From Flavobacterium sp. 123 (GTDB lineage: Bacteria > Bacteroidota > Bacteroidia > Flavobacteriales > Flavobacteriaceae), in NCBI RefSeq assembly GCF_003634825.1, contig NZ_RBXD01000001.1, forward strand, positions 2,316,501 through 2,380,500: a DNA stretch of 64,000 nt, in the 5' to 3' direction. Shown here piece by piece: positions 36,916-46,649 of this stretch (its first letter is position 1; each line of letters opens with the position of its first letter). Position numbers and translations under genes: made by a program. The notes under the pieces are model-generated. The model did not search any database. It saw only the letters and a program-made list of their open reading frames with translations, and was not told the DNA's origin.

Positions 36916-38304
36916 TTACAAGTGAATTACTTCTCCGTAAGCATCCGCTACAGCTTCCATAACCGCTTCACTCATTGTTGGGTGAGGGTGGATTGATTTT
37001 AGGATTTCATGTCCAGTAGTTTCTAGTTTACGCGCTACAACTGCTTCAGCAATCATATCAGTAACACCAGCACCAATCATGTGACATCCTAACCATTCAC
37101 CATATTTAGCATCAAAAATTACTTTTACAAAACCATCAGGAGTTCCTGCAGCTTTTGCTTTTCCTGAAGCTGAGAAAGGGAATTTACCAATTTTTAATTC
37201 GTATCCTTTTTCTTTAGCTTGTTTCTCAGTTAAACCTACAGATGCAATTTCTGGTGTAGCATACGTACAACCAGGTACATTTCCGTAATCAATAGGTTCT
37301 ACATGAAGACCAGCAATTTTTTCTACACAGTTGATTCCTTCGGCAGAAGCTACGTGAGCTAATGCTTGACCAGGAGTAACATCTCCAATAGCGTAATATC
37401 CAGGAATATTAGTTGCATTGTAAGCGTTAACTAATATTTTATCTCTGTCAGTAGCAATTCCCACTTCTTCTAAACCAATATTTTCGATATTAGTTTTAAT
37501 ACCCACTGCCGAAAGTAAAATATCAGCTTCAAGAACTTCTTCTCCTTTTGCTGTTTTAACAAATGCTTTTACACCAGCACCAGTTGTATCAATTTTTTCT
37601 ACAGAAGAATTAGTCATGATTTTAATACCTGCTTTTTTCAAAGAACGCTCAAATTGTTTTGAGATATCCTCGTCTTCAACAGGAACTACATTTGGCATAA
37701 ATTCTACAATAGTAACATCAGTTCCCATTGCGTTATAAAAATGAGCAAACTCAACTCCAATAGCTCCAGAACCTACAATAATCATAGATTTAGGTTGTGT
37801 AGGCATAGTCATAGCTTGACGATATCCTATTACTTTTACACCATCTTGAGGTAAGTTAGGCAACTCACGGGAACGAGCTCCAGTAGCTATGATGATATGA
37901 TCCGCACTATATTCAGTAACTTTTCCTGCTTTATCAGTAACGTCTAATTTTTTACCTGGTTTGATTTTACCAAAACCGTCAATGACATCAATTTTATTTT
38001 TTTTCATTAAGAATTGAACTCCTTTGCTCATTCCTTCTGCAACACCTCTACTACGATTTACTACCGCAGAAAAGTCTTTATCAAATTCAGAAACAGTCAA
38101 TCCGTAATCAGAAGCGTGTTTTAGATAATCAAAAACTTGGGCTGATTTTAGTAATGCTTTCGTTGGGATACATCCCCAGTTCAAACAAACTCCACCTAAA
38201 TTTTCTTTTTCGATTACGGCTACTTTAAACCCTAATTGCGAGGCTCTGATAGCAGTAACATATCCTCCAGGACCACTTCCTAAAACTATAATATCGTATT
38301 TCAT
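36916..38304 (-). CDS. lpdA: Dihydrolipoyl dehydrogenase
   Basis: Reoxidises lipoamide in the 2-oxo-acid dehydrogenase complexes and the glycine cleavage system. The FAD loop GSGPGGYVTAI is at about 9-19, the redox disulfide Cys40-Cys45 is in GGVCLNWGCIPTKAL, and the C-terminal catalytic pair is His441 with Glu445 (HPHPTMSE). The length is 462. None of the E1/E2 partners is nearby, so it may serve several complexes. Confidence 0.97.
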   Translation of the reverse strand: MKYDIIVLGSGPGGYVTAIRASQLGFKVAVIEKENLGGVCLNWGCIPTKALLKSAQVFDYLKHASDYGLTVSEFDKDFSAVVNRSRGVAEGMSKGVQFLMKKNKIDVIDGFGKIKPGKKLDVTDKAGKVTEYSADHIIIATGARSRELPNLPQDGVKVIGYRQAMTMPTQPKSMIIVGSGAIGVEFAHFYNAMGTDVTIVEFMPNVVPVEDEDISKQFERSLKKAGIKIMTNSSVEKIDTTGAGVKAFVKTAKGEEVLEADILLSAVGIKTNIENIGLEEVGIATDRDKILVNAYNATNIPGYYAIGDVTPGQALAHVASAEGINCVEKIAGLHVEPIDYGNVPGCTYATPEIASVGLTEKQAKEKGYELKIGKFPFSASGKAKAAGTPDGFVKVIFDAKYGEWLGCHMIGAGVTDMIAEAVVARKLETTGHEILKSIHPHPTMSEAVMEAVADAYGEVIHL

Positions 38305-38461
38305 TGGTATATGATTTTTTACTAAATTAATTGATTTTGCGAATTTAATGATTTATTCTGTTTTGAGAAAGTTTCAAAAGGAATAAAGTAATAAACTAAC
38401 AAATTTTCGATAATCCCTTATTATTTTAAAAACAGAGATTGGTTTGTGAGTCGTTTATAAT

Positions 38462-40216
38462 TTAATTTGCAACCGAAAATTGAGAATCATATAGGTTTTT
38501 ATAATACCCAGTTTCTCTATTGATAAGTTCTTGATGTGTTCCTTGTTCTACAATTAAACCTTTGTCCATTACTACAATTTTATCTGCATTGACAATTGTT
38601 GCTAAACGATGCGCAATAACAATCGATGTTCTCCCTTCTGTAATAGTTTCGGTAGCACGCTGAATCAGTTCTTCAGAATAGGTGTCTATAGAAGAGGTTG
38701 CTTCATCTAGAATCAAAATACTTGGATTGCTAACAAACGCACGTAAAAAAGCAATCAATTGGCGCTGTCCGGATGACAACATAACACCACGCTCTTTTAC
38801 ATCAAAATCATAATTGTCGGGTAAACTCATAATAAAATCATGAACGCCAATTTTTTTGGCTGCAGCCAAAACTTGTTCCCTTGAAATTTCAGGATTATTT
38901 AAAGTAATATTATTGAAAATTGTATCTGCAAAAAGGAATACATCTTGCAGAACTACCGCAATTTGTCTGCGCAATGAACTCAAGGTATAATTTTCAATAT
39001 TATGATTGTCAATATAAATAGAACCGCTATTAATTTCATAAAAACGATTCAGTAAATTGATAATTGTTGATTTTCCTGCTCCTGTAGAACCTACAATAGC
39101 AACGGTTTGACCAGCTGCAACTTCTAAATCAATTCCTTTAATCACTTCTTCATCTGGAATGTAGCTAAAACGAACCTCTTTGAAGGTTATGTCTCCTTCA
39201 AAAATTGGCGCCTCTACCATTCCAGTATCTTGAATTTGGTCTTGAGTATCTAAAATTTCAAAAACACGATTTGCCGCAATCATTCCTAGCTGCATCTCAT
39301 TAAATTTATCTGCAATTTGGCGTAACGGATTAAACAACATTCCTATAAACATCGTGTAAGCTGTCAATTCTCCCAAAGTAGTAAAAGAGCTTCCACCTAT
39401 AATTTCAAAACCACCATAAACCACCACAAGTCCTAATGTGATAGAAGATATAATATCAGCAATTGGAAAGAAAATGGAGTTGTAAAGAATCGTTTTTATC
39501 CAAGCTTTTTTATGTTTATCATTAATATCTTTGAATTTTTCGTACTCAATTCTTTCACGGTTAAATAGCTGAACAATCTTCATTCCCGTAACGCGTTCTT
39601 GAACGAAGGAATTCATATTAGCAATTTGAGTTCTTACTTCCTCAAAAGCAATTTGCATTTTCTTTTGAAACAATCTAGTGAAATATATTAAAATAGGCAT
39701 TGCAAACACTACGATTAGCGACAATTTCCAATTCATCCAAAACATAATTCCCATACAAACCACCATTTTCATCAAGTCACTGATAATCATAAATAAACCC
39801 TGACTAAAAATACGTGCTATGGATTCAATATCCGAAACAGAGCGGGTGACAAGCTGACCTACTGGAACCAAATCAAAATATTTCATTCGGAAGCTCAACA
39901 AATGCTTGAATAATTTTTTTCGAATATCTTTTACAATATCTTGTCCAAGCCAGTTTGCCCAATACACAAAGTAAAATTGAGAAAAAACTTCACACAAAAG
40001 AACAATTCCCATAGCAGTCACATACAATAAAAGCCCCTGCTGATCATGCGGTTTTATGTAACTATCAACAGTTTGCTTTAGTAAATAAGGACGCAAAGCC
40101 GCAAAAACTGATAAGGAAATGGCAAAAGCAATCACGCCTCTAAAACGCAATTGATAAGGTTTAGTATATTGAAGAATTCTTTTGAATAATCGGGTATCGA
40201 ATGCTTTTGCTTTCAT
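38462..40216 (-). CDS. ABC exporter, fused permease and ATPase
   Basis: Second half-size ABC exporter of about 584 residues. Six transmembrane segments at about 20-330 and an NBD at about 345-580 with VGSTGAGKST (Walker A), the LSSGQRQL signature and AHRLA (His switch). The signature reads LSSGQ and not the usual LSGGQ, which is a tolerated variant. The open frame extends to a TTG at 40252, but that first stretch lies in a dispersed repeat; MKAKAFDTRLFKRI at 40216 is the first ATG and a normal start. It lies close to truA, from which the repeat separates it. Confidence 0.9.
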   Translation of the reverse strand: MKAKAFDTRLFKRILQYTKPYQLRFRGVIAFAISLSVFAALRPYLLKQTVDSYIKPHDQQGLLLYVTAMGIVLLCEVFSQFYFVYWANWLGQDIVKDIRKKLFKHLLSFRMKYFDLVPVGQLVTRSVSDIESIARIFSQGLFMIISDLMKMVVCMGIMFWMNWKLSLIVVFAMPILIYFTRLFQKKMQIAFEEVRTQIANMNSFVQERVTGMKIVQLFNRERIEYEKFKDINDKHKKAWIKTILYNSIFFPIADIISSITLGLVVVYGGFEIIGGSSFTTLGELTAYTMFIGMLFNPLRQIADKFNEMQLGMIAANRVFEILDTQDQIQDTGMVEAPIFEGDITFKEVRFSYIPDEEVIKGIDLEVAAGQTVAIVGSTGAGKSTIINLLNRFYEINSGSIYIDNHNIENYTLSSLRRQIAVVLQDVFLFADTIFNNITLNNPEISREQVLAAAKKIGVHDFIMSLPDNYDFDVKERGVMLSSGQRQLIAFLRAFVSNPSILILDEATSSIDTYSEELIQRATETITEGRTSIVIAHRLATIVNADKIVVMDKGLIVEQGTHQELINRETGYYKNLYDSQFSVAN

Positions 40217-40225
40217 TTTTTTTTT

Positions 40226-40310
40226 GGAGCTATTTCCTGCTATCCGTTTCAATCTTATTTATTTGCCAAAAAAAGCAAATAAATAAGGATTTCCACTTCT
40301 ATCAGGGCTA
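40226..40310. repeat. Probable dispersed intergenic element, copy 2
   Basis: An exact 13-base inverted repeat (CTTATTTATTTGC at 40254-40266 and its complement at 40275-40287, loop CAAAAAAA) with flanking arms: AGCTATTTCCTGCTATCC from 40228 and GGATTTCCACTTCTATCAGG then GCTA ending at 40310. The right arm is homologous to that at 21035-21058. The hairpins differ completely. The truA stop codon (TAG, 40308-40310) is the outer edge of the right arm. Confidence 0.6.
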
Positions 40311-41048
40311 TTTCGTTATATAATTGTATTCTATTTCAGTTAAATATAAACCATGTGCCGGAACTGAAAAACCAGCATTGTTTCTGTTTTTGCTTTCTAT
40401 AATTTCATTAAAATCAGCTAATGTGATTTTGTGTAATCCTACATTAACTAAAGTTCCTACTATGGCACGAACCATATTTCGTAAAAACCGATTCGCCGAA
40501 ATAGTAAAAATCAAGCTGTTATTTTCGCGTTTCCAATACGCCTCAAAAATAGTGCAATCAAAAGTATTTACATCCGTATTTACTTTCGAAAAACATTGAA
40601 AATTAGTATGGTTAAATAATAATTTTGCAGCTTGATTCATCAAATCAAGATCGAGATCCTGATGGAAATACCAACTCAAATCTTGTAAAAAAACATCTTT
40701 GAAAGTGTTGATACGATATTCGTAAGTTCTTTTTAAAGCATCAAAACGAGTATGTGCGTCATCATGAACTGGAATAATTGAAAATACAGCAATGTCTTTT
40801 GGTAAATAGGAATTGAGTTTATGTACTAAATTTTGACAGTCAAAAGACGAATCAAAATCAAAATGAGCATACATTTCCTTAGCATGAACTCCCGTATCTG
40901 TTCGGCCAGCTCCTGTAAGAATGATTTCTGTATTTAATAATACCGAAAACGCTTTACTCATAGTTTCTTGCACAGATGAAGCATTAGGTTGGTATTGCCA
41001 GCCATGATAATGAGTTCCGTTGTATGCTAATTTTATAAAGTACCTCAA
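40308..41048 (-). CDS. truA: tRNA pseudouridine(38-40) synthase
   Basis: Converts uridines 38-40 of the anticodon arm to pseudouridine. Catalytic Asp51 lies in AGRTDTGVHA; the C-terminal FLRNMVRAIVGTLVNVG is the typical core. The 246 residues begin with MRYFIKLAYNGTHYHGWQYQ, and the codon there is TTG (41046-41048), so a TTG start is used. The stop TAG is provided by the edge of the repeated element. A -7 box lies at 41078-41085. Confidence 0.95.
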   Translation of the reverse strand: MRYFIKLAYNGTHYHGWQYQPNASSVQETMSKAFSVLLNTEIILTGAGRTDTGVHAKEMYAHFDFDSSFDCQNLVHKLNSYLPKDIAVFSIIPVHDDAHTRFDALKRTYEYRINTFKDVFLQDLSWYFHQDLDLDLMNQAAKLLFNHTNFQCFSKVNTDVNTFDCTIFEAYWKRENNSLIFTISANRFLRNMVRAIVGTLVNVGLHKITLADFNEIIESKNRNNAGFSVPAHGLYLTEIEYNYITK

Positions 41049-41077
41049 GGTTTATTTGTCGCAAAGTTTCAAGGCTA

Positions 41078-41085
41078 CAAATGTA
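41078..41085 (-). promoter_or_regulatory. Candidate -7 box for truA
   Basis: Minus-strand TACATTTG, fitting TAnnTTTG, 30 bases before the TTG start. It lies inside a mirrored copy of the word that recurs at 41164-41184. Confidence 0.45.
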
Positions 41086-41199
41086 CAAAGTTTTTATGTG
41101 GCGCAAAGGTTAAAAGTTTAGCTAGAGCTTGGTTTTATTTCAATAATTCAAAACTTTATTCGGCAACTTTGTACCTTTACAGCTTTGTACCTTAAAAAA

Positions 41200-41697
41200 A
41201 TGAAAAAAATCCTTCTGCTTTCTGATACACACAGTCATATTGATGACACTATTTTGAAATATGTTGCTCAGGCAGATGAGGTTTGGCATGCAGGCGATAT
41301 AGGCGATTTAGTGGTAACGGATACAATCAAAAAATACAAACCTTTACGAGCTGTTTATGGTAATATTGATGATGCAAAAGCCCGAATAGAATTTCCTTTA
41401 AATAATCGTTTCATGTGTGAAGGAGTAGACGTTTTGATTACACATATTGGTGGATATCCAGGTAAATATAATCCCCAAATTAAAGCTGAAATAATTGCAA
41501 ATCCTCCTAAGCTGTTTATTTGTGGGCATTCACATATTCTAAAAGTAATGTACGATAAGAAGTACAATCTTTTGCACATGAATCCGGGTGCAGCTGGTAA
41601 AAGTGGTTTCCATCAGGTGCGAACCATGCTGCGTTTTGTAATTGATGGAGATAAAATTAAAGATTTAGAAATCATTGAAATCGAAAAGAAAGCTTAA
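41200..41697 (+). CDS. Metallophosphoesterase of the YfcE/MJ0936 family
   Basis: Two-metal phosphodiesterase of 165 residues. Metal ligands: Asp9 and His11 (SDTHSHID), AGDIGDL, YGNIDD, THIGGYPG, CGHSHI and the final LHMNPGA. The frame can start at a TTG (41185), but the ATG at 41200 begins the usual MKKILLLSDTHSH, so I use that. Substrate unknown (cyclic-nucleotide or generic phosphodiester). Its stop overlaps the end of the convergent kinase gene by 4 bases. Confidence 0.9.
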   Translation: MKKILLLSDTHSHIDDTILKYVAQADEVWHAGDIGDLVVTDTIKKYKPLRAVYGNIDDAKARIEFPLNNRFMCEGVDVLITHIGGYPGKYNPQIKAEIIANPPKLFICGHSHILKVMYDKKYNLLHMNPGAAGKSGFHQVRTMLRFVIDGDKIKDLEIIEIEKKA

Positions 41698-43397
41698 ATT
41701 ATTTTTTGTGAAATAAGGACTTCAAAATTAATTCTAGTTCCACTACCTACCACAGAGTGAATTGAAAAATTTCCTTTCATCGCATCCACTCTTGCTTTAA
41801 TTTGATTAAGTCCAAATCCTTCTATGATATCAAATTTATTAGTGTCAAAACCTTTTCCGTTGTCACGAACTTGGATTTGCAAAAAGTTATTATTCTCCTT
41901 AATAGTTAAATTTGCTACTGATGCATTACTATGCTTCATGACATTGTTAAGGAGTTCTGTAATGATGAAATAAATTTTCATTTCAAATTCTTCTTGGTAG
42001 CGTTTCTTTTTAGATATTGGACTTTTATATTGGAAACTAATAATGGAATTTGAATTTTTTTCGCATAAGTCCTTTAGTGCATAAAACAAACCAAATCGCA
42101 CTAAAAGAGAAGGTAATAGTTCATGAGATAAATCACGAACTTTGTCATGAGCTTCTCCTAAAATAGCTATTGTTTTTGAAATTTCTTCACTTTGCGTTTT
42201 GTTCTTCATTGTATGTACATTCAAATGCAACCCTGCCGAGGATAATAATGCACTGATGTTATCATGTAAGAAAGCCGCAATTTTTTTTCGTTCCATTTCC
42301 TGTCCAGTAATGGAAGCATTTATTACATTTTGTTGAATTTTACTTCGGATGCTGTTGATTCGGTTTTTCTGTGCCAGTTTTGTATTCTGAAAGAAAAAGT
42401 AAAAAAGAACTATACCAACAATGAATAGTGAGAATATCACAATAACAATTTTTTTATTTAGAGATTGCTCTCTTAATAGAATATCTTCTTTGGTCTTATA
42501 TTCAGATTCTATTTTTTCAATTTCTCTTTTATATTCATCGATTTCAAGATTTATTCCTGCAACTGTTGCTTTTTTTAGCCTTTCTTCATCGTTGAGTTCG
42601 GTTGTTATTTTGTTATAAAGCGCTAAGTTTTCATATGCTTTTTTATAGTCACCAGTTTTTAATAAAAATTTAGAATACTCCTGATAAGAATAGGATAAGT
42701 CTGATTTTTCACTCCCTTTTTTTCCTAAGAGTATAGCATTTTTGAAAAAAATATCCGCTTTTTCAGCATTGTTTATAGAACTATAATACATGCCGTTGAG
42801 CATATTGAGCGCTACAACAGTTGATTCGTCTCCGTGTTTTTTATGAAAACGATTAATATAATCTAAGTAAGGGTAGCCTTCCTTGAAACGGCCAATATCA
42901 AAATAGGCCCATGCTATGTTCAATTTAGTAAAAAGAATTTGTTCTAAATTCTTAATCGTTTTACTGTAGGCTAATGATTTTTTATAATAATAAATTCCTT
43001 TTTGATATTGTTTTTTATCAAAACAATAAATGTTTCCAAGATTGTTGTAAAGCCAGTTTTTAAGTTCGTTATTACTTGTTTTATTCGCATAAAGTAGTCC
43101 TTTGTTGTAGTAATAAAAAGCTTTGTCATTTTCTGACAATTCATCAAAATTTGCACCTATGGTATTGTAGGAATAAGCTATAAGATCATTGTCTTTTAGC
43201 ATGATAGCAGCACGTAGAGCAAGTCTTGATTTTATTAAAGATTTTTCTAAGTTACCTGTTTTTAGAAGCTTTTTAGCTTCCATTACTTCTTTAGTAAGTT
43301 CTTTTTTTGAAGGGATTGTTTCGAGAGGAAAACTATAGGCGTTTATAGTGTTAAAAAACAGTATTAATGCTATAATAAGAAGTCTGACTTTAGGCAT
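41694..43397 (-). CDS. TPR sensor histidine kinase (NarX/LiaS-type catalytic core)
   Basis: Signal peptide 1-22 (ending INAYS), TPR repeats at about 40-270 probably in the periplasm, one transmembrane segment (about 305-326), and a cytoplasmic HisKA_3 domain with His378 in FLHDNISALL, then HATPase (about 465-565; NNVMKHSNAS, VRDNGKGFD, GFGLNQIKARVD). The LuxR-type regulator is immediately upstream in the operon. The signal it senses is unknown; TPR domains suggest a protein partner. Confidence 0.92.
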   Translation of the reverse strand: MPKVRLLIIALILFFNTINAYSFPLETIPSKKELTKEVMEAKKLLKTGNLEKSLIKSRLALRAAIMLKDNDLIAYSYNTIGANFDELSENDKAFYYYNKGLLYANKTSNNELKNWLYNNLGNIYCFDKKQYQKGIYYYKKSLAYSKTIKNLEQILFTKLNIAWAYFDIGRFKEGYPYLDYINRFHKKHGDESTVVALNMLNGMYYSSINNAEKADIFFKNAILLGKKGSEKSDLSYSYQEYSKFLLKTGDYKKAYENLALYNKITTELNDEERLKKATVAGINLEIDEYKREIEKIESEYKTKEDILLREQSLNKKIVIVIFSLFIVGIVLFYFFFQNTKLAQKNRINSIRSKIQQNVINASITGQEMERKKIAAFLHDNISALLSSAGLHLNVHTMKNKTQSEEISKTIAILGEAHDKVRDLSHELLPSLLVRFGLFYALKDLCEKNSNSIISFQYKSPISKKKRYQEEFEMKIYFIITELLNNVMKHSNASVANLTIKENNNFLQIQVRDNGKGFDTNKFDIIEGFGLNQIKARVDAMKGNFSIHSVVGSGTRINFEVLISQKII

Positions 43398-43419
43398 AAA
43401 AAATCTTTGTCTGTTAGAT

Positions 43420-44082
43420 TTAGGATTTTATAATATTGTTTTTGATAGCATACTTAACTAAACTTATTGTGTTTTTTAAATTTAGTTTTTTCATAATATT
43501 TTTACGATGCGTTTCAACGGTATTAGTACTGATAAAAAGTTTTTCGCTAATTTCTTTTCCACTGAATTCTAATGAAATTAGTGTTATAACCTCAATCTCT
43601 CTACCTGATAAAATTGAATTTTCTACAGTTTCGTATTTATTTAGTTTTGGATTGTCTTTTACGGCAGTGTCAAATATTTTTTCTCGAACTGATTTACAAA
43701 AATAATCTTCCCCATTTAAAACAGCATATATTGCTTCTACTATATTATCACCAGCGCATTTCTTTGTCAAATAGCCATTAGAACCTAATTTCATGACTTC
43801 TTTTATCAGTTTTAATTCGTCATAACTTGATAACACAATGACCTTGCAAGGGAATCCTTTTTGTTTAAATTCTTTCAAGACTTCAATACCGTCTTTTTTG
43901 GGCATACTGATGTCAATAATTAGAATATCAGTTTCATTAGCAATTACTTCTTCAAAAAGGTTGTTGCCATCCAATGAAAAACCTACTACTTCAAAATCAG
44001 GAACGGTATTCAAAAGAAATCGCATACCATCAATTAGTACTTGGTGATCATCTGCTAAGTGTATTCTGATTTTTTTTGACAT
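43420..44082 (-). CDS. NarL/LuxR-family response regulator
   Basis: Receiver domain (about 1-125) with phospho-acceptor Asp57 in LIIDISMPKKDG and Thr/Lys switch residues (VLSSYDE, GYLTKK), then a LuxR-type HTH (about 150-215) with LSGREIEVITLI and STNTVETHRKNIMKKL. It is followed 22 bases later by the TPR kinase, so this is a complete two-component pair. Confidence 0.95.
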   Translation of the reverse strand: MSKKIRIHLADDHQVLIDGMRFLLNTVPDFEVVGFSLDGNNLFEEVIANETDILIIDISMPKKDGIEVLKEFKQKGFPCKVIVLSSYDELKLIKEVMKLGSNGYLTKKCAGDNIVEAIYAVLNGEDYFCKSVREKIFDTAVKDNPKLNKYETVENSILSGREIEVITLISLEFSGKEISEKLFISTNTVETHRKNIMKKLNLKNTISLVKYAIKNNIIKS

Positions 44083-44182
44083 TCGGGGGTCTTATTTCTT
44101 CAAAATTATAAAAATAAAGCTATAGGAATCATCTTATGATGTTTTTATTTTCGGTAACAATGAAAATTTATTTTATTCCCAC

Positions 44183-44211
44183 AAAAAAACCCGAATAATT
44201 ACATTCGGGTT
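44183..44211 (-). terminator. Terminator after the DUF4293 gene
   Basis: AACCCGAAT (44188-44196) and ATTCGGGTT (44203-44211) with loop AATTAC; A run on the left. Confidence 0.85.
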
Positions 44212-44242
44212 CTCTTCGCACTAATAAACTAAGTTTATAGGT

Positions 44243-44656
44243 TTATCTCAATCTGTCCACAGATTTTACAAGATCTTCATCCTTCTTGATGGCCTTATTA
44301 GCTAAAACTAATAATACGATAGCCAAGATAGGTAGAAACATCCCAATACCTTTCTCAGAAACAAAAACGGTTTCTCCAGATAAATTTAGCGAACGATATA
44401 CAAATAATCCTAATAAAATTAAATTTAATATGATATTCAATCTGCCAATAACAAATTGATTTTGTCTTTTTTTAAAAGAAACAATACTCAATAAAGTAAG
44501 TGTTGTGCTTAAGCCTAACATTACTACATAAATTTGATCTTGCATGAAGAAAAAATCTTTACCATTATTCATTGTCCATAAAGGGAAAACAAAGGGCAAA
44601 ATTCCAGTAACTACGAATGCAAGTATTAAATATATGGTTTGAATTCTTTGTATCAT
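44243..44656 (-). CDS. DUF4293 membrane protein
   Basis: Four transmembrane segments: about 5-25, 40-58, 70-87 and 105-124. The start MIQRIQTIYLILA is typical of DUF4293, found mainly in Bacteroidota and often next to rho, as it is here (divergent, 183 bases apart). Function unknown. The short Lys/Asp-rich C-terminus is cytoplasmic. Confidence 0.85.
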   Translation of the reverse strand: MIQRIQTIYLILAFVVTGILPFVFPLWTMNNGKDFFFMQDQIYVVMLGLSTTLTLLSIVSFKKRQNQFVIGRLNIILNLILLGLFVYRSLNLSGETVFVSEKGIGMFLPILAIVLLVLANKAIKKDEDLVKSVDRLR

Positions 44657-44839
44657 GATTCATAAATGTTTTACAAAAATATATTTTCTTTTTAATAAAT
44701 ACTATTGTATGATTAAATTTTATTCGTATTATTGCATAACAATACCGTAAGCACTTCATACTGCGGTCAATTCAGAACGAAAAAGTTACCACACTATCTT
44801 TTACATTATTTCCCAACTAATTAAATTCATAGAACATTC

Positions 44840-46603
44840 ATGTTTGATATTTCTGCATTAAAAGAAATGAAGCTATCTGAGCTTCAAGAAATTGCTAAAT
44901 CGTCCAAAACAATAAAATTCAACGGTGTTAAAAAAGAGACATTAATTAGTCAAATTTTAGAACATCAAGCTGCTTCAAGTGTTGTTTCTTCGCCAGATAA
45001 AAATGAGTCGAATAATGTTGAAGGAGAAAAACCCAAAAGAGCTCGAATAGTTCCTGCTAAAAAAAATATTATCCAAAAGTCTGCAACACCTCTTTTTTCA
45101 GAAAATGAACTTCAGGCAACTGAAGATATTCCTGCAGAAACAGCTCCAGTAATGGAAGCAACAGATGTTCCTGTAGCTGATGCTCCAGAGAAAAAAGTAG
45201 GGAAGGTTATAAAATTCAATAAATCTGCTTACGAAAAGAAAATTGCTTTGCAAAAAGACAAAGAAGCAGCTAAAGAAATTAAAAACGAAAACGAAGCAAC
45301 TCCAGTTGCTGCAGATGTTGTGTCTTCAGAAAATCAAACTGTTGGTGCTCCCATAAAAAAGGTTAATCCAAACCAATTAAATAAACAGAACCAAAATCAA
45401 AATCCAAATCCAAATCAAAACACTAACGGCAATCAAAATCCAAACTATAAAAACAAAAAAAACAATTTCAGCCATTCTGATTTTGAATTTGATGGAATTA
45501 TAGAAAGCGAAGGCGTTTTAGAAATGATGCCGGACGGATATGGTTTTTTGCGTTCTTCAGATTATAACTACTTGGCTTCGCCAGATGATATTTATTTATC
45601 AACATCTCAAATCAGATTATTTGGTTTAAAAACTGGAGATACCGTAAAAGGAGTGGTTCGTCCTCCAAAAGAAGGAGAGAAGTTTTTTCCTTTAGTTCGT
45701 GTTTTAAAAATAAATGGCCATGATCCGCAAGTAGTTCGTGATCGTGTGTCTTTTGAACATTTGACACCAGTTTTTCCTTCTGAAAAATTTAAATTGGCTG
45801 AAAAGCAAAGTACTATTTCAACAAGAATCATTGACTTGTTTTCTCCAATTGGAAAAGGACAACGTGGTATGATTGTGGCACAACCAAAAACGGGTAAAAC
45901 CATGTTGTTGAAGGATATTGCTAATGCAATTGCTGCGAATCATCCTGAAGTTTATTTGATTGTTTTATTAATAGATGAAAGACCTGAAGAGGTTACTGAC
46001 ATGCAACGTAGTGTTCGGGGTGAGGTAATAGCTTCAACTTTTGATAGAGAACCACAAGAGCATGTTAAAATTGCTAATATCGTACTTGAAAAAGCAAAAC
46101 GATTAGTAGAATGTGGGCATGATGTAGTAATTCTTTTGGATTCGATCACACGTTTGGCTAGAGCTTATAATACAGTGCAGCCTGCATCAGGAAAAGTATT
46201 AAGTGGAGGTGTAGATGCTAATGCATTGCAAAAACCAAAACGTTTCTTTGGTGCTGCCAGAAATGTAGAAAATGGAGGTTCTTTGAGTATTATTGCAACA
46301 GCTCTTACTGAAACAGGTTCTAAAATGGATGAGGTTATTTTTGAAGAATTCAAAGGAACTGGAAACATGGAATTACAATTGGATAGAAAAATTGCTAACA
46401 AGCGTATTTTTCCTGCAATTGACTTAACTTCTTCAAGTACAAGACGTGATGATTTATTATTAGATCAACAGACTTTGCAACGTATGTGGATTATGAGAAA
46501 ATACCTTTCTGATATGAACCCAGTTGAAGCAATGGATTTCATAAATGATCGTTTCAAGAAAACTAAAAATAACGAAGAGTTTTTAATCTCTATGAATGAT
46601 TAA
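44840..46603 (+). CDS. rho: Transcription termination factor Rho with large N-terminal insertion
   Basis: Hexameric RNA helicase that ends transcription. Rho_N (SAP-like) helical domain at 1-44; a long disordered insertion at about 45-215 that is Ala/Pro/Glu-rich first and Asn/Gln-rich (about 173-206, [11 protein letters not shown]) at the end; the RNA-binding OB domain at about 225-300; and the ATPase at about 340-587 with P-loop AQPKTGKTM near 347, [14 protein letters not shown] and the Q-loop region. E. coli Rho is 419 residues; the extra is mostly the insertion, a feature of Bacteroidota Rho. Confidence 0.96.
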   Translation: MFDISALKEMKLSELQEIAKSSKTIKFNGVKKETLISQILEHQAASSVVSSPDKNESNNVEGEKPKRARIVPAKKNIIQKSATPLFSENELQATEDIPAETAPVMEATDVPVADAPEKKVGKVIKFNKSAYEKKIALQKDKEAAKEIKNENEATPVAADVVSSENQTVGAPIKKVNPNQLNKQNQNQNPNPNQNTNGNQNPNYKNKKNNFSHSDFEFDGIIESEGVLEMMPDGYGFLRSSDYNYLASPDDIYLSTSQIRLFGLKTGDTVKGVVRPPKEGEKFFPLVRVLKINGHDPQVVRDRVSFEHLTPVFPSEKFKLAEKQSTISTRIIDLFSPIGKGQRGMIVAQPKTGKTMLLKDIANAIAANHPEVYLIVLLIDERPEEVTDMQRSVRGEVIASTFDREPQEHVKIANIVLEKAKRLVECGHDVVILLDSITRLARAYNTVQPASGKVLSGGVDANALQKPKRFFGAARNVENGGSLSIIATALTETGSKMDEVIFEEFKGTGNMELQLDRKIANKRIFPAIDLTSSSTRRDDLLLDQQTLQRMWIMRKYLSDMNPVEAMDFINDRFKKTKNNEEFLISMND

Positions 46604-46649
46604 TAATTTAGTTTAAGGTTTAAAGTTAGAAAATAGTAAACCAAAAAAA

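Noticed and set aside
38462-38600. Altered ABC signature LSSGQ as a defect
   Set aside because: The exchange of Gly for Ser in LSGGQ is seen in working ABC exporters, and the rest of the ATPase is intact.
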